Shown here: positions 15,001 to 25,659 of the stretch, piece after piece
Numbering within the stretch: the stretch's first letter is position 1
Layout of the letters: each line of letters starts with the position of its first letter
NCBI GenBank assembly: GCA_964036275.1
Contig: OZ038438.1
Span: forward strand, 5,276,978 to 5,340,977
DNA length: 64,000 nucleotides
Reading direction: 5' to 3'
DNA from: Litoditis marina
Lineage: Eukaryota; Nematoda; Chromadorea; Rhabditida; Rhabditidae
Program-made: the position numbers and the translations under genes
Notes under the pieces: model-generated
Database searches by the model: none
Seen by the model: only the letters and a program-made list of their open reading frames with translations
Told to the model about the DNA's origin: nothing

Positions 15001-18000
15001 AGGGGGCGACCGGGGGACGAGGGGTAAAGGGGACGACCGGGGGACGAGGGGTGTAAAGGGGACGACCGGGGGACGAGGGGCAAAGGGGACGACCGGGGGA
15101 CGAGGGGTAAAGGGGACGACCGGGGGACGAGGCAAAGGGGGCGACCGGGGGACGAGGGGTAAAGGGGACGACCGGGGGACGAGGGGTGTAAAGGGGACGA
15201 CCGGGGGACGAGGGGCAAAGGGGGCGACCGGGGGACGAGGGGTAAAGGGGACGACCGGGGGACGAGGGGTAAAGGGGACGACCGGGGGACGAGGGGCAAA
15301 GGGGGCGACCGGGGGACGAGGGGTAAAGGGGACGACCGGGGGACGAGGGGTAAAGGGGACGACCGGGGGACGAGGGGTAAAGGGGGCGACCGGGGGACGA
15401 GGGGTAAAGGGGACGACCGGGGGACGAGGCAAAGGGGGCGACCGGGGGACGAGGGGTAAAGGGGACGACCGGGGGACGAGGGGTGTAAAGGGGACGACCG
15501 GGGGACGAGGGGCAAAGGGGGCGACCGGGGGACGAGGGGTAAAGGGGACGACCGGGGGACGAGGGGTGTAAAGGGGACGACCGGGGGACGAGGGGCAAAG
15601 GGGGCGACCGGGGGACGAGGGGTAAAGGGGACGACCGGGGGACGAGGGGTAAAGGGGACGACCGGGGGACGAGGGGTAAAGGGGACGACCGGGGGACGAG
15701 GGGCAAAGGGGGCGACCGGGGGACGAGGGGTAAAGGGGACGACCGGGGGACGAGGGGTAAAGGGGACGACCGGGGGACGAGGGGTAAAGGGGGCGACCGG
15801 GGGACGAGGGGTAAAGGGGACGACCGGGGGACGAGGCAAAGGGGGCGACCGGGGGACGAGGGGTAAAGGGGACGACCGGGGGACGAGGCAAAGGGGGCGA
15901 CCGGGGGACGAGGGGTAAAGGGGACGACCGGGGGACGAGGGGTGTAAAGGGGACGACCGGGGGACGAGGGGCAAAGGGGACGACCGGGGGACGAGGGGTA
16001 AAGGGGACGACCGGGGGACGAGGCAAAGGGGGCGACCGGGGGACGAGGGGTAAAGGGGACGACCGGGGGACGAGGGGTGTAAAGGGGACGACCGGGGGAC
16101 GAGGGGCAAAGGGGGCGACCGGGGGACGAGGGGTAAAGGGGACGACCGGGGGACGAGGGGTGTAAAGGGGACGACCGGGGGACGAGGGGCAAAGGGGGCG
16201 ACCGGGGGACGAGGGGTAAAGGGGACGACCGGGGGACGAGGGGTAAAGGGGACGACCGGGGGACGAGGGGTAAAGGGGACGACCGGGGGACGAGGGGCAA
16301 AGGGGGCGACCGGGGGACGAGGGGTAAAGGGGACGACCGGGGGACGAGGGGTAAAGGGGACGACCGGGGGACGAGGGGTAAAGGGGGCGACCGGGGGACG
16401 AGGGGTAAAGGGGACGACCGGGGGACGAGGCAAAGGGGGCGACCGGGGGACGAGGGGTAAAGGGGGCGACCGGGGGACGAGGGGTAAAGGGGACGACCGG
16501 GGGACGAGGCAAAGGGGGCGACCGGGGGACGAGGGGTAAAGGGGACGACCGGGGGACGAGGGGTGTAAAGGGGACGACCGGGGGACGAGGGGCAAAGGGG
16601 GCGACCGGGGGACGAGGGGTAAAGGGGACGACCGGGGGACGAGGGGTAAAGGGGACGACCGGGGGACGAGGGGTTAAGGGGACGAGGGTGTGAAAAGTAT
16701 ATCTGGTAAAACGTGAATTAGTTCTGCGGCTCACATTGCTAACTAAAACCGTTTATATGGTACTGCTAGTGATTGTAGTCACCTCAGTACTGAAAATTAT
16801 GATTTTACCCTCAATTATTTTGTCAAGTCTCGTCCCCTTTACCCCTCTCGTCCCCCGGTCGTTCCCTTTACCCCTCTCGTCCCCCGGTCGTCCCCTTTAC
16901 CCCTCGTCCCCTTTGCTACTTTACCCCTCGTCCCCTTTGCTACTTTACCCCTCGTCCCCTTTGCCCTGTTTCCCTTTCTACCTACAGCATAGCTGCGCCC
17001 CTGAATTTTGTGAAAGTTCCCATAAATTCGTATCCTGTACGTGAACAGTGGTACTTCATTCAGTAAGACGATCTTGCTAGAATATATTACTTTCAGCATC
17101 CCAACCAAGTCCGCAGCGTGTCCCTTGCCGTTGATTTGTGCATTAACTTCCTTCTGAATCTTTTTGATCCGTGAGTTCCCATTTTTTGGTTTGTGGAAAG
17201 AGTTATCTGTTACACTACATACAAATGATATAGTGTCAACCTCATATAGTCTTTTCCGATCCTACTGAGACTCCTACAGTAGGATTTCGAAACTGCGAAG
17301 CCGTTTTTTTCACTCACTTGTGATCGGAAAGGTTGAGGATTCTCACACCTTATTCTCGTACTCAGGGACAGTAAACATACGAGTTTATTTTTGATGAACT
17401 AAATTTTCAGATTCACAACAGCCTTCTGAAATTTTGTAAGGTTACTGTAGAAGTCTCAGTAGGAATGGTGTGAACTATAGTATAACTTTCTGTTAACTTT
17501 GGGAAGATTCCTAGTTTTCCAACTACTCAACTCTAATAGCAAATAGATTGAGATGCAACAAAAATAATTGTTACCGCTTTTGTGTTTTTATTGAGATGTT
17601 TTGTTCATTTCAGGTCTCGAGATGGAATCCTACGGGTACTCTCTTTCAAGATTGCTCTCGTTGTCTTCTGTAATGCTCAATTGGAGGAAAAATACCGATG
17701 TAAGAGGGGTATTCTGTTTTAGAGCTCTTTTTGGTATTGTAGAGTATTCTTGAATATCACCGCCAATCTATCTAATAGTTGACTGTTCGTTGTCGACCTT
17801 TAATATGACATTGTGAATTGAGGCGATGCCCAAACTTGAACTGTAGTTTGATCAGAAACACAGCAGTGAATCACAGGAATCAAACTACAAATACAGCATA
17901 TAAGGACAAATGATGTTGATGAGATGCACAGTATCCGCATGTATTCTTATCTTGTTTATCTTTTATATTCGCAGATCTTTTCGATCTAGTCGCTCAGGAA

Positions 18001-21000
18001 GGCCAGGCTGACCAGAAACATATCGCCTTGCTGCTCTACGATCTTATTCATGTGAGTTTACTGAGACGTCTAGTTTTAAGGGAAATAAAGAATACAAAAC
18101 AGGACTGAAAGAAAATTACGAAATAGATAATGCACATAGGTTATACATGAGGATCATGATCATCGCATTCAGATAATTTCGTGCGGTACAGTTGAGTACG
18201 TCGTTATGTTGATAACACGTATGAATCTGGTCCCGCGGATATATTCTTGGTTGATCAGTGATAAAACAATCCTTGTGTTCTGATTTTTGAAAATATTGCT
18301 CTTAGATCCCCCGCTTGGTGGGAGAGGCGGCGGCGTTCGGCGGCTCGAACGTGGAGCCCTCGGTCCGTTCCTGCTTCGAGCTGGTCCGGTTGGCCCCGTC
18401 CATGCCCGTTTCCCCCTTCCTCGAATGGCTGAAACAGGAACCGCAATCGATCGTCTGGCTGCCGGTTATGCACCGGTTGGCTGCTGCGGAGTTCGCCAAG
18501 CATTCGGTGAGTGTTCCCGTTGCGAATTCTTATTCAGGAACATCACGAGCGCAGGATTCAAACCTGCGTCTCCTCAGAACTACGCTATTTCTTTGATGTC
18601 ATGTCCCGAAAGGATACCAGTTTTTGTTTTGACTTTTTCTGAGCCTCACTTTCAAGCAGTGAAAAACTCATTCTTGCAATTTTTCACAAGGAGAGGTGTA
18701 TAATCTCCAACAACTTTTTGTTGTGTTCTCTTCAACAAGTTTCTTCACGCATTTCTCCTTACTGTTTGAATTCTGATCAATTTCCTCTTCTGAACGATCA
18801 TTCGATCATTTCAGGCCAAATGTAACGTGTGCAAGATGTTCCCGATCGTGGGTCTCCGATATCGCTGTCTGCGTTGTTTCAACCTGGATCTCTGCCAGAA
18901 CTGCTTCTTCAGTCAAAGAGTGGCTAAAAAGCACAAGCTGAAACATCCGATGCAGGAGTACGCAGTGCCGGTCAGTTTGTTTTTTGTTTGTCGTGAGACC
19001 AAAATATAAAGACTGCGCTATATTATTTGATTACTATAGTAGAATTTGCGCAGATTCTCATGAACCTCCTTGCCCTTTTACGAAAAACTGTTTTAACCAA
19101 TTTATTAAATCTGGAAAAGAATGTTTCAACGGATTGGCTGATATATGTTAACACGAAAAGTTTTACTTCTTTAGAAGTGATACATTATTGTTACTGTAGG
19201 GAATACGGTACAATGTCTAACGCTTTGAATTGGTTAGAATGTGTTATAAGTAGAGATCAAAATGAAAGACATAATTTAATATAGTTGTTACAGTGTAGAA
19301 GAATAGTTAAGAGAAATGAAAATGAGAGTGGTACCTTTCGCCTCTACCCAAAAAAGAAAGCTAATGGTCAAACTATCAGCCAATGATCGAAAATTGTTTA
19401 TGAACTCTTTCCCTAAATAAGTCATTACCTAATTCAGACCACCTCATCTGAAGATGCTCGAGACTTTGCCAAGATGGTGCGGAATAAATTTGCCCGCGGG
19501 AAGAGCAGCCTTGGCTACTTGCCTGTCGAGGTGAGTATGCTTCAGTTAAATGTGTAGTTTTTAGAGTGCTCAAGTTGTGCTCAAGATCTTCTAATTAGTG
19601 CTCAAGTTCTACTTGGTTTTTCCATTCAATATAGTCAGACTCAAACAGAAGTCAAGTGTATAGTTCTAAGAAATGATGAAGTTTTACTTGGTCTGTTCAA
19701 CATCAGTATACTCTAACTCAAACTTTACGGAATTGATGGCTGTTCACGTTTCACTTGACTTGGACTAAGTTTTCTTCTTTGTTCTTCTTTATTCATGTTA
19801 CCCGACTAATGCGGTCATATTTAGTATACCCTAGTGTACCTCAAACTTAGTCATGTAGAAAATTTTGATGATTGTTCCCGTTTCACGTGACGTGGTCAAT
19901 GTACAATGTTGATAGAAATATTTTCGTTTCACGTGACGTGCACGTGTTTCGTTTCAGATGGGCGAGGAGGGGAAGCCGTTGGCGGCCGCGCCGGCCACCG
20001 CGCACAACCCGGCCACCGACGCCATCCACCAGAGTACCGCGGCTATGTCGGCGCGTCTCGCGGCCCTCACCGCGGCCCAGCCGGCCGAACCGCGGGACGA
20101 GCTCGACCTCACCGAGGTCAAGAGCCCCGCCCAACTCATCAGCCAGGTCAGCTTATAACCGATTCGATACATTCCACTAAGCTACGCAGTTTGCGAAAAG
20201 AAACAATTGGAAATCACGTAGATAGAAGTGGAGAGGACCTTAGTAGATTCAACTTAGGAATTATGACGACTACAGCGTTCGCTCATGCCAACGCGAGCCT
20301 ATACGGTGTTGTTAACTTATTGCAATGTGTTTATGAATTGATCCTGTGGTATTTTGGTCAAAATTCGTACATTAAGCGTGTATCGAGATTGAATTACAAT
20401 CGACATTCCGTCCCTATCTATAAGATCTGAAAATTCCAAAATGTTTTCGAACAAATTGTCAATTTCAAATACGGTAAAGTGAAGGACTTTTGTTAAAAGG
20501 ATGGTTTTTTGTTCGAGAACACGAAACTATGTGCCTCCAACACAACTAACGGGACGGGAATGCAACGAAATTAACGTTAATAATAATATTATTATAATAC
20601 GATATGAAATGAATACCGGGCGTGGGGGGGGATAGTTTCGGTCAATGATCAGGACAGAGAGAGAGATGGGTATATGCGGGTGGAGACCTTGGACTAGCAT
20701 TCCGTTCAATTGTCACCTACTCTCAACCTTTCACAAATATGGTTGGCTGTAATTTATTCCGATTGCTGAGACCCGAAAAGAACAAGGTTACTAATAGTTT
20801 TTATTCTCTTATATTAAATATATTAGCAAGGTTACTATTAAATTTATACTTATTTCAGTTAGATGAGATAAGGATTATAAAGTAATATAACTAAATAACC
20901 GCAAATAATCTGTGTTTTTTTATAGTTTTCTTTGCAGGTGGAACAAATGCAAAAAGATGAGCTGGACCAGCTGCTCCAACGACTTCAATTAGAGAACATT

Positions 21001-23647
21001 GAACTGAAGAGAGAGTTAGAGAAACGAAAGACAGCCGCGGCCAGCACACCACAGCTAGATAGGTAGGTGCAGTCAGAAGCCAACCACATTTTCATTGATA
21101 TTCGTTACATTGTTTAGTTCCCATACACCTCAATAAATCAGTGAACTCATTGGAAAATATTGTCGCTCCCGGCGTAAACCAAGAAGTACAAAAAAATTTA
21201 CTTTACTGTATGAAGCTGTCTTCTTATCATTTTATTACTATAAGTGCAGCCTTAGACTTAGAGGCGAAATTGGACGGAAATTCACATTTAACCACATGTA
21301 AGATGATACAAAATATTTACTCACTCTGTAAAACTTTCTCACCTTTTCTCTTTTCATTTTTCTCATAATTTTATTATATTTGTTTGGTCTTCTCTGTGTC
21401 CGGAGTTTCGTTACTTTGTTGGAGTCGCTCCAGGAAAGGTTGTACATGTGAATTTATAGTTTGATCTCGCTGCATTTATGTGTCAATTCTAAAAAAAACT
21501 GCTGTGTACACAGATCAGATGTAGTCATGTTGTAGTCACCCTGTTGCAGAGTTGGTCAGATGAGTCCTGTGGAAGGTCGGCGGCATGACATGCGAGCCGG
21601 CACCCTGCCCAGACTGGGTGCGCACGCCAAACAGGGCAAGAGTGTACCCTCCCTCAAAGGCGCGCAGAGCCAAGGAGATGTGAGTATACACTTTTCATAC
21701 ACAACGCATTGATAGTTAGATGAAACGCGGTGATCTACTGTGTATCTCATTTACTGCTGTGCACGTTCAGTCAGCGCTTGGTTTCGAAACGTAACTGAAG
21801 GCAGTTGTTTTCAGAGTTCCACACTTTTGCTTCGAACGCTGATGTGTTTATCAAGCTATGCATATGTGACGTTTCGTCATCAGAGCACTAGATATACAGT
21901 ACCACTTCGCGTTTCTATGGAAAACAGCTATACTAGTATAGCTGTTTTCCGTAAACTGAGTAAACGGACGCTATCATTTTTTCGCGCGTTTCAGGAACTA
22001 TGTTAGTGTGTGTGTGTGACTCAAGACGAAACTACCCCTCAGTATTGCTCAGAACGATTAGCGCTAATTTTCTTCAATTGGCCAGCTACAAAAACGAGAG
22101 AGCATGCAGGTCAATGACGCGCAGACAGGCTGAGACAGTATGCGTCTCTTTGACCTGCACACTCTCTCGTTCAGCCAATAAAAAAGTGGCTGGCCAATTG
22201 GCTGGGAGTTGTCTGAGTGTGGTCACCCCTATTTTGGCTGTTTCCCAGGTTATGGACGAGGCGCGCACCCTGCGTTTACACAAACAGCGACTGGAGCACA
22301 GATCACGCATACTCGAACAACAGAATGAACAGCTCGAGTTACAGTTACAACGATTGAAAAAGGTTATCGAACAGGTACGACCTTTCTTAAAAAAAACAAT
22401 TACATACTTTCCTTTTGTTCAACCGCGTTTTTCGACCTATCCTGATTCCGTTCCCAGCACACACTTCAACTAAAACTAACCGGAATTTTGACAACCATAA
22501 ATTAGTAATATGTGATTCATACACTCTGTGTCATCAAATGCGACTGTTATCAATATATGGATTGACCAGTTAAATATACGACACGTTAGCTAGTTAGCGG
22601 TCGTTAATTAATTGCTAGCATGTGAGAGACCGTGTGAATCGAGGATACGCAGAGGCGCTGATCGCTGTACAAAAATTAGTAAAACTCTTGCTCGTGGAAA
22701 GACAGAGTAAACTAGAAAGGCCTGACCCTATATGTTTTAGTGTGATATTGCCATGTGCTGCGGTTTAATTCGGACTCTCTGTCTTGTAGGTAGATCAATC
22801 TACTTCATTACTACAAGCACCAGTATGCGATGTTTCATATAGGTGCACCCTCCCCAAAGCGAGTCGGTGTATTTTACCCATTTCTCTGTGTTTGTAGTTT
22901 GATCTCACATCTTTTTGGTTGAAATTTGTGAATTATGGCGTGTGTCGGGATCAAACTACAACTATCCTCTCCGATTTCAGCAGAAGGAGAGTAGTACTCG
23001 ACTGGAGTCGTGGAGTGCCGAACGGGAGTGGGCGGAGCGAAGGTCCCAACCCCCGCCTCCAGAACAGCAATGGGAGGTCAGTGCACACGAATGTTACTAG
23101 TTTTCAAGCCAGCGCCCATTATACGAGGAAACACGTATGAAAAACATTCAATCAATCCAACATATTCAACCAAGTTCGACCAACCCAATACTTTGAACAT
23201 GTTAAAAGAAAGCTTCAAAGGAAAGTTCACAAGTTTTTCCGAATTATGCATTCTGAAAATTTTCTACCAAATCAAACAAACTCAAACTTAGAAACCAATT
23301 GGAAAAGGAACAAATCTAAGTTTGTAGGTGACTACGTACACCATTGTTTCTTAATGCGTTATGATGCCCGGTTATCGTGCACATTTTGTTTTAGTTCGTA
23401 GTTTTCGTTCTCCCTGTGGTTTTTCCTTTGGAATGAAGTCTTAAAGCAGGACGCTGCAATTGCAGTTCAAAGGACTGATGAGCCGGGATCGGTCCACATA
23501 ATCGTCCTACTTAAATATAATTTTTAGCCGGAGGGCGAGAACCGCTCGACGCGGATGCAGTCGCTGCTGGCCACGGTGGACGACCTGGGACGGGCCATGG
23601 AAAGTCTAGTCGTCTCCGTGGTGTACGACAGCGAACCCGATGAGTAG
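3..23647 (+). CDS. DMD: Dystrophin, 3' part (37 exons to the stop codon)
   Basis: Dystrophin links cortical actin to the dystroglycan complex at the muscle membrane. Exons: 3-65, 211-303, 751-924, 1536-1649, 2008-2240, 2715-2825, 3195-3318, 3568-3774, 4099-4170, 4815-4991, 5289-5378, 5827-5991, 6278-6373, 6789-6927, 7378-7496, 7876-7973, 9822-10011, 10385-10557, 10963-11053, 11671-11872, 12251-12431, 12988-13203, 13540-13698, 13969-14137, 14400-14498, 17097-17170, 17614-17699, 17975-18051, 18306-18506, 18815-18970, 19438-19530, 19958-20146, 20938-21062, 21550-21679, 22249-22374, 22981-23076, 23528-23647. Phases join without a break over 5,028 nt (1,675 residues plus TAG). The C-terminal half matches the known order spectrin repeats, WW, EF-hand region, ZZ, coiled coil, with near-identical blocks such as [14 protein letters not shown] and HPMQEY. 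The amino-terminal actin-binding part lies outside the window. One intron (6928-7377) must start with GC. Utrophin or a shared dystrophin/utrophin ancestor is the only serious alternative. Confidence 0.95.
2935..3030 (-). repeat. tRNA-derived SINE copy, minus strand
   Basis: Read on the minus strand this has an A-box-like GTGGTTAGCGCC and a B-box GGTTCGATTCC at tRNA-like spacing. An AT-rich tail then ends in TGGCACTC. The same head and tail recur on the plus strand at 8318-8425. It lies in a dystrophin intron. A functional tRNA is unlikely because the acceptor stem does not close. Confidence 0.6.
6405..6725 (+). repeat. 30-bp minisatellite (about 11 units)
   Basis: Tandem units of about 30 bp contain TTCACGTTCCGCGTGAACAC followed by AGCAGAAATG, with few point differences. 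Each unit holds a short palindrome, TTCACG-n5-CGTGAA. The unit length is divisible by three and lacks stops, which creates long meaningless open frames on both strands. It sits in the dystrophin intron between exons 6278-6373 and 6789-6927. Confidence 0.95.
8051..8123 (+). mobile_element. Truncated TTAA-type MITE
   Basis: The sequence reads TTGCAGTTTAAAGTACC...GGTCCTCATAATCGTCCTTCTTAG, the right half of the TTAA MITE family described at 36824-36947. The left terminal repeat is missing. Confidence 0.7.
8138..8203 (+). repeat. Near-perfect 66-bp hairpin
   Basis: Two 31-bp arms starting TATCAGTTTCTTTT flank the 4-nt loop GTTA and differ at one position. Transcribed within the dystrophin pre-mRNA this would fold into a long stem. 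It could be a palindromic MITE or a small-RNA precursor; the sequence does not decide. Confidence 0.85.
8318..8425 (+). repeat. tRNA-derived SINE copy, plus strand
   Basis: GGGGTTAGCGCC (A-box-like) and TAGGTTCGATTCC (B box) are followed by the tail AGAAATTTATATATATGGCACTC. The order and tail are those of the copy at 2935-3030. It lies in the 1.85 kb dystrophin intron, which also holds the hairpin at 8138-8203 and a truncated TTAA element. Confidence 0.6.
10064..10140 (+). mobile_element. GTAGTTTGAT/ATCAAACTAC MITE copy
   Basis: This is a short inverted-repeat element with left end GCTGTGTTTGTAGTTTRATC and right end its complement, ATCAAACTACAA. The middle resembles TTTTTGGTTGAAATTTGTGAATTATGGCGTG. 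Further clear or half copies lie near 2390, 3470, 5630, 11523-11603, 14689-14765, 17848-17900, 20395, 22886-22962, 23671-23741, 26420, 26650-26749, 29815, 30745-30825, 36240-36317, 36448-36512, 36657-36732 and 50946-51023. Confidence 0.75.
12611..12843 (+). mobile_element. 233-bp TIR element, copy 1
   Basis: The left end ATTCCTACTGAGACTCCTAC reappears as its complement at the right end, giving terminal inverted repeats of about 35 bp that begin ATAGT. A second copy of identical length is at 17246-17478. No coding capacity is seen. Both are in dystrophin introns. Confidence 0.85.
13540..14137 (+). other. WW domain and start of EF-hand region
   Basis: The WW domain is split over exons 13540-13698 and 13969-14137. 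It reads APWQRA...LPYYI, then after a phase-2 intron [12 protein letters not shown], with both signature tryptophans present. This is the beta-dystroglycan-binding module in known dystrophins. The second exon continues into [17 protein letters not shown], which closely matches the conserved helix opening the dystrophin EF-hand-like domain. Confidence 0.93.
14689..14765 (+). mobile_element. GTAGTTTGAT/ATCAAACTAC MITE copy
   Basis: GGTGTTTGTAGTTTGGTCCC on the left and AGATCAAACTACTGC on the right enclose the family's standard middle (TTTTCGGTTCAAATTCACAAATTGTGAC). It lies directly upstream of the G-rich satellite. Confidence 0.75.
14797..16690 (+). repeat. ~1.9 kb G-rich satellite array in a dystrophin intron
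   Basis: About 75 head-to-tail copies of a ~27-bp unit read GGGGACGACCGGGGGACGAG then GGGTAAA. Variants include GGCAAAGGGGGCGACC and GGGTGTAAA, and they recur in higher-order blocks. The plus strand is G-rich with regular runs of 3-5 G. The 546-660 residue open frames on the minus strand are translations of the repeat, not genes. Confidence 0.97.
16827..16973 (-). repeat. Short inverted arm of the same satellite
   Basis: CTCGTCCCCTTTACCCCTCT and CGTCCCCCGGTCGTCCCC are the complement of the array at 14797-16690. A 135-bp non-repetitive spacer separates the two arms. Both outer ends read TAGCAAAGGGGACGAGGGG when viewed inward, so the whole 14.8-17.0 kb block may be one transposon with satellite-filled ends. 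Confidence 0.85.
17246..17478 (+). mobile_element. 233-bp TIR element, copy 2
   Basis: This has the same ends and length as the copy at 12611-12843 (CCTACTGAGACTCCTACAGT ... CTGTAGAAGTCTCAGTAGGA), with scattered substitutions. The equal length implies the two copies are full-length. Confidence 0.85.
18815..18970 (+). other. ZZ-type zinc finger exon of dystrophin
   Basis: A single 156-nt exon carries the whole ZZ finger. CNVCK, YRCLRC and LCQNC supply the cysteine pairs, and [11 protein letters not shown] supplies the closing histidines. In known dystrophins this finger stabilises dystroglycan binding. Exons 17097-18506 just upstream hold the EF-hand-like domains ([38 protein letters not shown]). 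Confidence 0.95.
21919..21950 (+). repeat. Perfect 32-bp palindrome
   Basis: GGAAAACAGCTATACT is followed at once by its exact complement, with no loop. It lies in the dystrophin intron 21680-22248. It may be the fused ends of a deleted inverted-repeat transposon. Confidence 0.9.
22081..22215 (+). repeat. Inverted-repeat element related to 14560-14664
   Basis: ACGAGAGAGCATGCAGGTCA and the near-complement TTTGACCTGCACACTCTCTC enclose AGACAGGCTGAGACAGTATG. The unit is followed by AAAAAGTGGCTGGCCAATTG and GGGAGTTGTCTGAGTG. A related copy is at 14560-14664, and a fragment overlaps the end of dystrophin exon 11671-11872 and its intron (about 11870-11965). Confidence 0.6.
22886..22962 (+). mobile_element. 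GTAGTTTGAT/ATCAAACTAC MITE beside a splice acceptor
   Basis: This is a full copy with both ends (TGTGTTTGTAGTTTGATCTC ... GGGATCAAACTACAAC). Its right end is only 18 bp from the acceptor of dystrophin exon 22981-23076, so it overlaps the likely branch-point region of that intron. Confidence 0.8.
23441..23514 (+). mobile_element. Internally deleted TTAA MITE next to the last dystrophin exon
   Basis: TTAAAGCAGGACG starts the element and CACATAATCGTCCTACTTAA ends it, leaving 74 bp of the usual ~124 bp. It ends 13 bp before the last dystrophin exon and thus borders its 3' splice site. Confidence 0.8.
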
Positions 23648-25659
23648 CCCTCTCTTCCCACAGTTAATCCCTGTTTCTAGTTTGATCCCGTTGTTTTTCG
23701 CTGTAAAACCGTTAATACTGAGATTCAAACGACAACAAACTACTTATGTTAATGCTAGAACCGGAAGTCACGTGATGAAACGACGTCACTTTGTTATTAC
23801 CACTTTTACCTGAATCACACACGTGCCACGTGACTAAGCATTCTCCTGATGTTTGTTCTAGAAAAAGATATAATTCTCACGTGAAACCTGGACAAACAAC
23901 ATCTTCCTCCTTATTTATGCACGTGTTTCTCACGTGTCACGTGGCCGCACCTTTCCTGCTGTTTACCTCTCAACTCGTATTCCTGATTGTACTTCTACTT
24001 GAAGTAAATATAACACTGATAATATTCACATTCGTTATACTCGTAGTCGAAAGTTGATAGACGTCCAACGTGAGATTCTCATTCTGAAATGATTCAGTGG
24101 TGACTTCTTCCTCTCGTTTTACGTCATCACATTTTAATGATCTACGAGTATACTCTTCTCCAGTCTCAGTTCAATTTTCTCCACTGTGGTGCTTTTCTTT
24201 GCATTCTATGTTTCTAAGTCGGCGCTTGCTCAAAGTTCGGGGACCCGTTCCTCATTTTTGCCACTTTTATAGTTGTTATTTTGTTTGGTCTTCATGACTA
24301 TATGATGTTGCCCTACATTCGAATATGTTGAACTAATAAATATATTAATAACATGAGCAGCTATATTAATAAATGGATTCACGGAGTTAAAAATTGAACC
24401 GAAAAAATTTGTTGGATTGGTTGTTTTCATTTTGCGAGGAAAAACCATAAATGGAAGAAAATTGAATGGTAATTACATGTCATCGGTATTAATATTAATG
24501 TCTCACTTGTTTTTCGATGAAATACTAGCAAATGAACTCAATGTTTTCGAAAACCTATAAATTTCTGATTATCTCATTGTTTTTGAATACTCTCGATTGT
24601 TCACCATTAGCGCGGGATAATCATTACAATGAATGAAAATTTCATATAAGTCTGAAATTCTCTAGTCTTCGATTTTGTAGCAACAACGTTCTAGCTTGCC
24701 CACTGTTCATATATTTCTTCTACTGTCACACAAACAGTAAGACGCATCAATGTATCAATAATACTAATAATCACCCAACAAAGCTGTGCCATTATAACTA
24801 AGTTGTCGAAGAAGATAAATTAGCAGATCCACCTCTTTCATGTACGACCATTATAAATGAGGTCTATTCAGTTTGGTGAAACGAAAATATGCCACGCCAC
24901 ACGCTACTCAATTGTTTTTACGCAAAAGCGAGGGATACAGTATACATTACAAGAGAACAGTTAATACGCTTCCAGTCATCCGGTGTACCGCTCCCACTGA
25001 AGTGAGATTTGTTCAATATTTTTTTGGTGGCAAACAACTGCGTACTCGCACTTACTCTGAACACCATCTGAACATGTAGCTGCTAGATTTCTATTAAGCC
25101 TTATCACGTGAAACGTAGCTCTATCTGACTGGAAACAGTTCAGGAGTGAGCTCATTCATTGTTTGTGTTTATTTTTTGTTGTACAGATGCACTATTTTCA
25201 AAGAGGTTTCATTCTGATCATTTATTTGACATACAATGTGTTGCTATGAGCATTCCAAAATGTCGGGTCATCGTTGCTGATTGATAATCGGTTCCTAACC
25301 TTTTTGCGGACGCGATAAACAGAAACTGACTGGATCAGTATTCCTTCAGAACACAATGGAAGTCAATATGTTTTTGTTCTTTTAGAGAAACTAGAGGTGA
25401 ATGTCCCAAAAAAGCTCTCCAACTGTCACAAGGTGTGTTTGAGAAACTTCGCTGAAAAGACGTTACCAGTAAATGTGCAATACTCTTTCAACAAGGTACA
25501 TACATACAAAGCATTTCACAAACATTTCAGATTGCAAGGGAACAGCTCATTGCCAGTTGAACCGAAACTCGTACTACCTTCATTTTTCAAGATTCCTTGC
25601 AATCCTACCAGTTATTTTTCTCAGGGTGATCGAAAAACGACTTTTACCTAACAACGTTA
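23648..25659. other. Dystrophin 3' flank and intergenic DNA
   Basis: Begins with a MITE half 24 bp after the stop (23671-23741), then the motif cluster at 23758-23943. The remainder is AT-rich, with possible poly(A) signals (AATAAA near 24335). A weak stem (GATTGCAAGGG ... CCTTGCAATC) lies near 25530-25600. I see no supported gene; short open frames here lack splice or start context. Confidence 0.5.
23758..23943. promoter_or_regulatory. ETS / E-box / CRE motif cluster
   Basis: CCGGAAGTCACGTGA at 23761 joins an ETS site to an E-box, and GACGTCAC at 23783 is a CRE half-palindrome. Six more CACGTG cores follow at 23820, 23827, 23878, 23920, 23931 and 23938. This density is far above chance. It lies downstream of dystrophin, so it may be a distal enhancer or the promoter of an unannotated transcript. 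Similar cores occur in a dystrophin intron at 19884, 19930 and 19941. Confidence 0.5.

Larger units (their letters stand above)
20938..23076 (+). other. C-terminal coiled coils of dystrophin
   Basis: Two leucine-heptad segments are encoded at 20938-21062 ([18 protein letters not shown]) and 22249-22374 ([12 protein letters not shown]...[19 protein letters not shown]). They match the two coiled coils through which dystrophin binds dystrobrevin. A basic proline/glycine linker at 21550-21679 separates them. Confidence 0.9.

Noticed and set aside
14660..16734. Three overlapping minus-strand open frames of 546-660 codons rich in PRPPVVPF / SSPGRPLYP
   Set aside because: They are the three reading frames of the 27-bp G-rich satellite, whose unit length is a multiple of three and lacks stops. 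No codon structure differs from the repeat.
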